From the NCBI RefSeq assembly GCF_017901135.1, contig NZ_CP072801.1, positions 1,612,001-1,676,000 of the forward strand: 64,000 nucleotides of DNA, given 5' to 3'. The position numbers were made by a program, and so were the translations under genes. Position 1 is the first letter of the stretch; every line of letters begins with the position of its first letter. The stretch comes from Thiothrix litoralis. GTDB taxonomy: Bacteria; Pseudomonadota; Gammaproteobacteria; Thiotrichales; Thiotrichaceae. Positions 62,686 through 64,000 of this stretch are shown one piece after another. The notes beneath the pieces were generated by a model, which had not been told where the DNA came from, did not search any database, and worked only from the letters and a program-made list of their open reading frames with translations.

Positions 62686-63822
62686 TTACCCCATCAGCCG
62701 CTCTACCAACCAAAACGCCCCCATCAAACCAATCAGCACAGACCCTACCTGCATGTAAGATCTTGACTGCTTTTGCTTGAACAATAACAACAACACAGGA
62801 AAAATCAGCAAAATTGCCAGCAACTGCCCAGCCTCAACACCGAGATTGAAGAACAACAATGCACTGGCCACCTGATCACCCAGCCCGATTTCCTTGAGAA
62901 TGTAGGAAAAGCCGAAACCGTGGATCAAGCCAAATAGAAAAGTCACCACGACACGACGCTTCCAAGGGGAAACTGGCTGTGGCTGGTGTTGCCGCTGCAA
63001 TTCGTAAAGGTTTTCAAGCGCCACGTAAACAATACTGAAGGCAATCGCCACTTCCACCCATGCAGCAGGCAGGTTGACAATATCCAGCACGGACAAGCCC
63101 AAGGTGATGGAGTGAGCCACGGTGAAAGAGGTCACCAGCGCCAACAAAGGTTTAATGCGAATGGGCAACATCAGCAGGGCAAGCAAGAAAAGTAGATGGT
63201 CAAATCCAAATAAAATATGCTTCACGCCTATCGGGAAATAATGGGTGGAGCTGAATAAGGCGCGGATTCCGCTAGCAGCTGGTGCATCCGGCGCTAATGT
63301 AGACATAGACGCCTGTTGTGATGCCTGTTGTGATGCACGCTTCTGCCATGCTGCCATGACCCTTCCGAGTGGCACCTGATGTTGGCGCTTTTCTGCCGAA
63401 AAGACAAAATCCTGGAAACGGTCGACGTTGGCAATGGCCAAACGGGTGAAATTTTGATGGTTGGGAAGCTGGTCGATAAAGAGCTTGTACTCAATCGTCA
63501 GTGTCTCAATGGCAGCGCCGCAGTCATACTCCATCTTAAATTGCTGTGAGGCAATATCATTCAGCACAAGGGTTCCAGCCGTTTTAGCCGTGCAGACGGC
63601 TTCACCATTTTTCATCACCAAGCCTTCGCGGATAGCTTGCTCCACCCCGGCCTCATCGGTATTCAGCGTCTTCAAATTGGCGATGGGAGCTGTATAAACA
63701 ACCGTAAGCTGGCTGTTGCTGGTGATGAGGATACCCGTATCCGTGACACCACCGGCAACATGAGCAAAGGCCGGTGTACTCAACAACCATAGCCAACTAA
63801 ACAATAATAGGTATTTAATCAT
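62686..63822 (-). CDS. HupE/UreJ-family membrane protein
   Basis: About 378 residues from ATG 63822 (MIKYLLLFSWLWLLSTPAFA, a signal peptide). A periplasmic domain of about 180 residues with one Cys pair follows (EAVCTAK, YDCGAA). The C-terminus has six to seven TM helices with HILFGFDHLLFLLALLML, FTVAHSITLGLSVLD and FGLIHGFGFSYIL, whose His residues fit the HupE/UreJ_2 metal-transport family. Ni or other metal transport is the usual guess. A short in-frame duplicate (QQASQQAS, 63307-63335) lies in the linker. Its 5' leader (63823-64000) shows no feature I can name. Confidence 0.8.
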   Translation of the reverse strand: MIKYLLLFSWLWLLSTPAFAHVAGGVTDTGILITSNSQLTVVYTAPIANLKTLNTDEAGVEQAIREGLVMKNGEAVCTAKTAGTLVLNDIASQQFKMEYDCGAAIETLTIEYKLFIDQLPNHQNFTRLAIANVDRFQDFVFSAEKRQHQVPLGRVMAAWQKRASQQASQQASMSTLAPDAPAASGIRALFSSTHYFPIGVKHILFGFDHLLFLLALLMLPIRIKPLLALVTSFTVAHSITLGLSVLDIVNLPAAWVEVAIAFSIVYVALENLYELQRQHQPQPVSPWKRRVVVTFLFGLIHGFGFSYILKEIGLGDQVASALLFFNLGVEAGQLLAILLIFPVLLLLFKQKQSRSYMQVGSVLIGLMGAFWLVERLMG

Positions 63823-64000
63823 GACAAACAACCAGATAAAGAAAAGAAGTGATAAGTGAGCATGTGATACTAATGCCGAAATGTGTATCAAATATGGACA
63901 AAACCAAGCTTTCAAGACATGAAAATCTCCATGACTTCTCCATATTTGCCCCTCACTTGCTCCTTATTTCACGATCAGAATGCACCCTGTCAATAAGACA

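Overview
The window looks like a chromosomal segment of a GC-rich gammaproteobacterium. Gene content (sdhCDAB with sdhE, sucA, zapE, ybbAP/tesA, ackA/pta, Mrp antiporters, two AAA/PD-(D/E)XK genes, a TIR/STAND/FGE protein) is what I would expect of a filamentous sulfur oxidiser of the Thiothrix group. That placement is inference from gene content, not from a marker gene. I saw no rRNA or tRNA genes and no CRISPR array.

Layout. 1-1.2 kb: the end of a lytic transglycosylase gene. 1.2-8.2 kb (minus strand): a complete retron-type operon made of an msr-msd RNA gene, a retron reverse transcriptase, a WGR/HEAT-like protein and a SWIM zinc-finger protein, the three CDSs coupled by overlapping start/stop codons. 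8.2-15.6 kb: a PilZ-like protein, the ybbA-ybbP ABC exporter and tesA. An AAA-ATPase/PD-(D/E)XK gene sits between ybbA and tesA and is flanked by an 85 % identical, gapless direct duplication of their shared divergent start region. 15.6-29.4 kb (minus strand): two Mrp-type cation/proton antiporter clusters, one canonical (AB fusion-C-D-E-F-G) and one divergent cluster with three large proton-channel subunits, separated by DUF2189 and PsiE-like membrane proteins.

29.5-34.4 kb: a second AAA/PD-(D/E)XK gene, a small MITE-like inverted repeat and a TIR-nSTAND1-FGE protein whose C-terminus looks like the variable region of a diversity-generating retroelement target. 34.4-43.7 kb: zapE and sucA (minus strand), a divergent GntR/FCD regulator with five TGTCRACA boxes in the shared intergenic region, then sdhCDAB, two tandem sdhE-family genes and a rhodanese. 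43.8-47 kb: a TnpB (IS200/IS605-type) element into whose last codons a second IS with a putative -1 frameshift has jumped, with an 8-bp target duplication.

47.1-50 kb: an envelope cluster of unknown function (a repeat-rich OmpA-like protein, a 44-residue membrane protein and two membrane-anchored helix-hairpin-helix proteins). 50-64 kb: pgsA, uvrC, a cytoplasmic subtilase, ppdK, a DUF2201/VWA protein, a pta-ackA-sugar kinase operon and a HupE/UreJ-type membrane protein.

Two layers are evident: central carbon and energy metabolism (SDH, OGDH E1, PPDK, Pta-AckA, Mrp ion circuits), and defence or mobile modules (retron, TIR-STAND, TnpB/IS, AAA/nuclease genes). The retron with its recognisable RNA gene is the most complete defence candidate. 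The TIR-nSTAND1-FGE protein is the most intriguing single gene.
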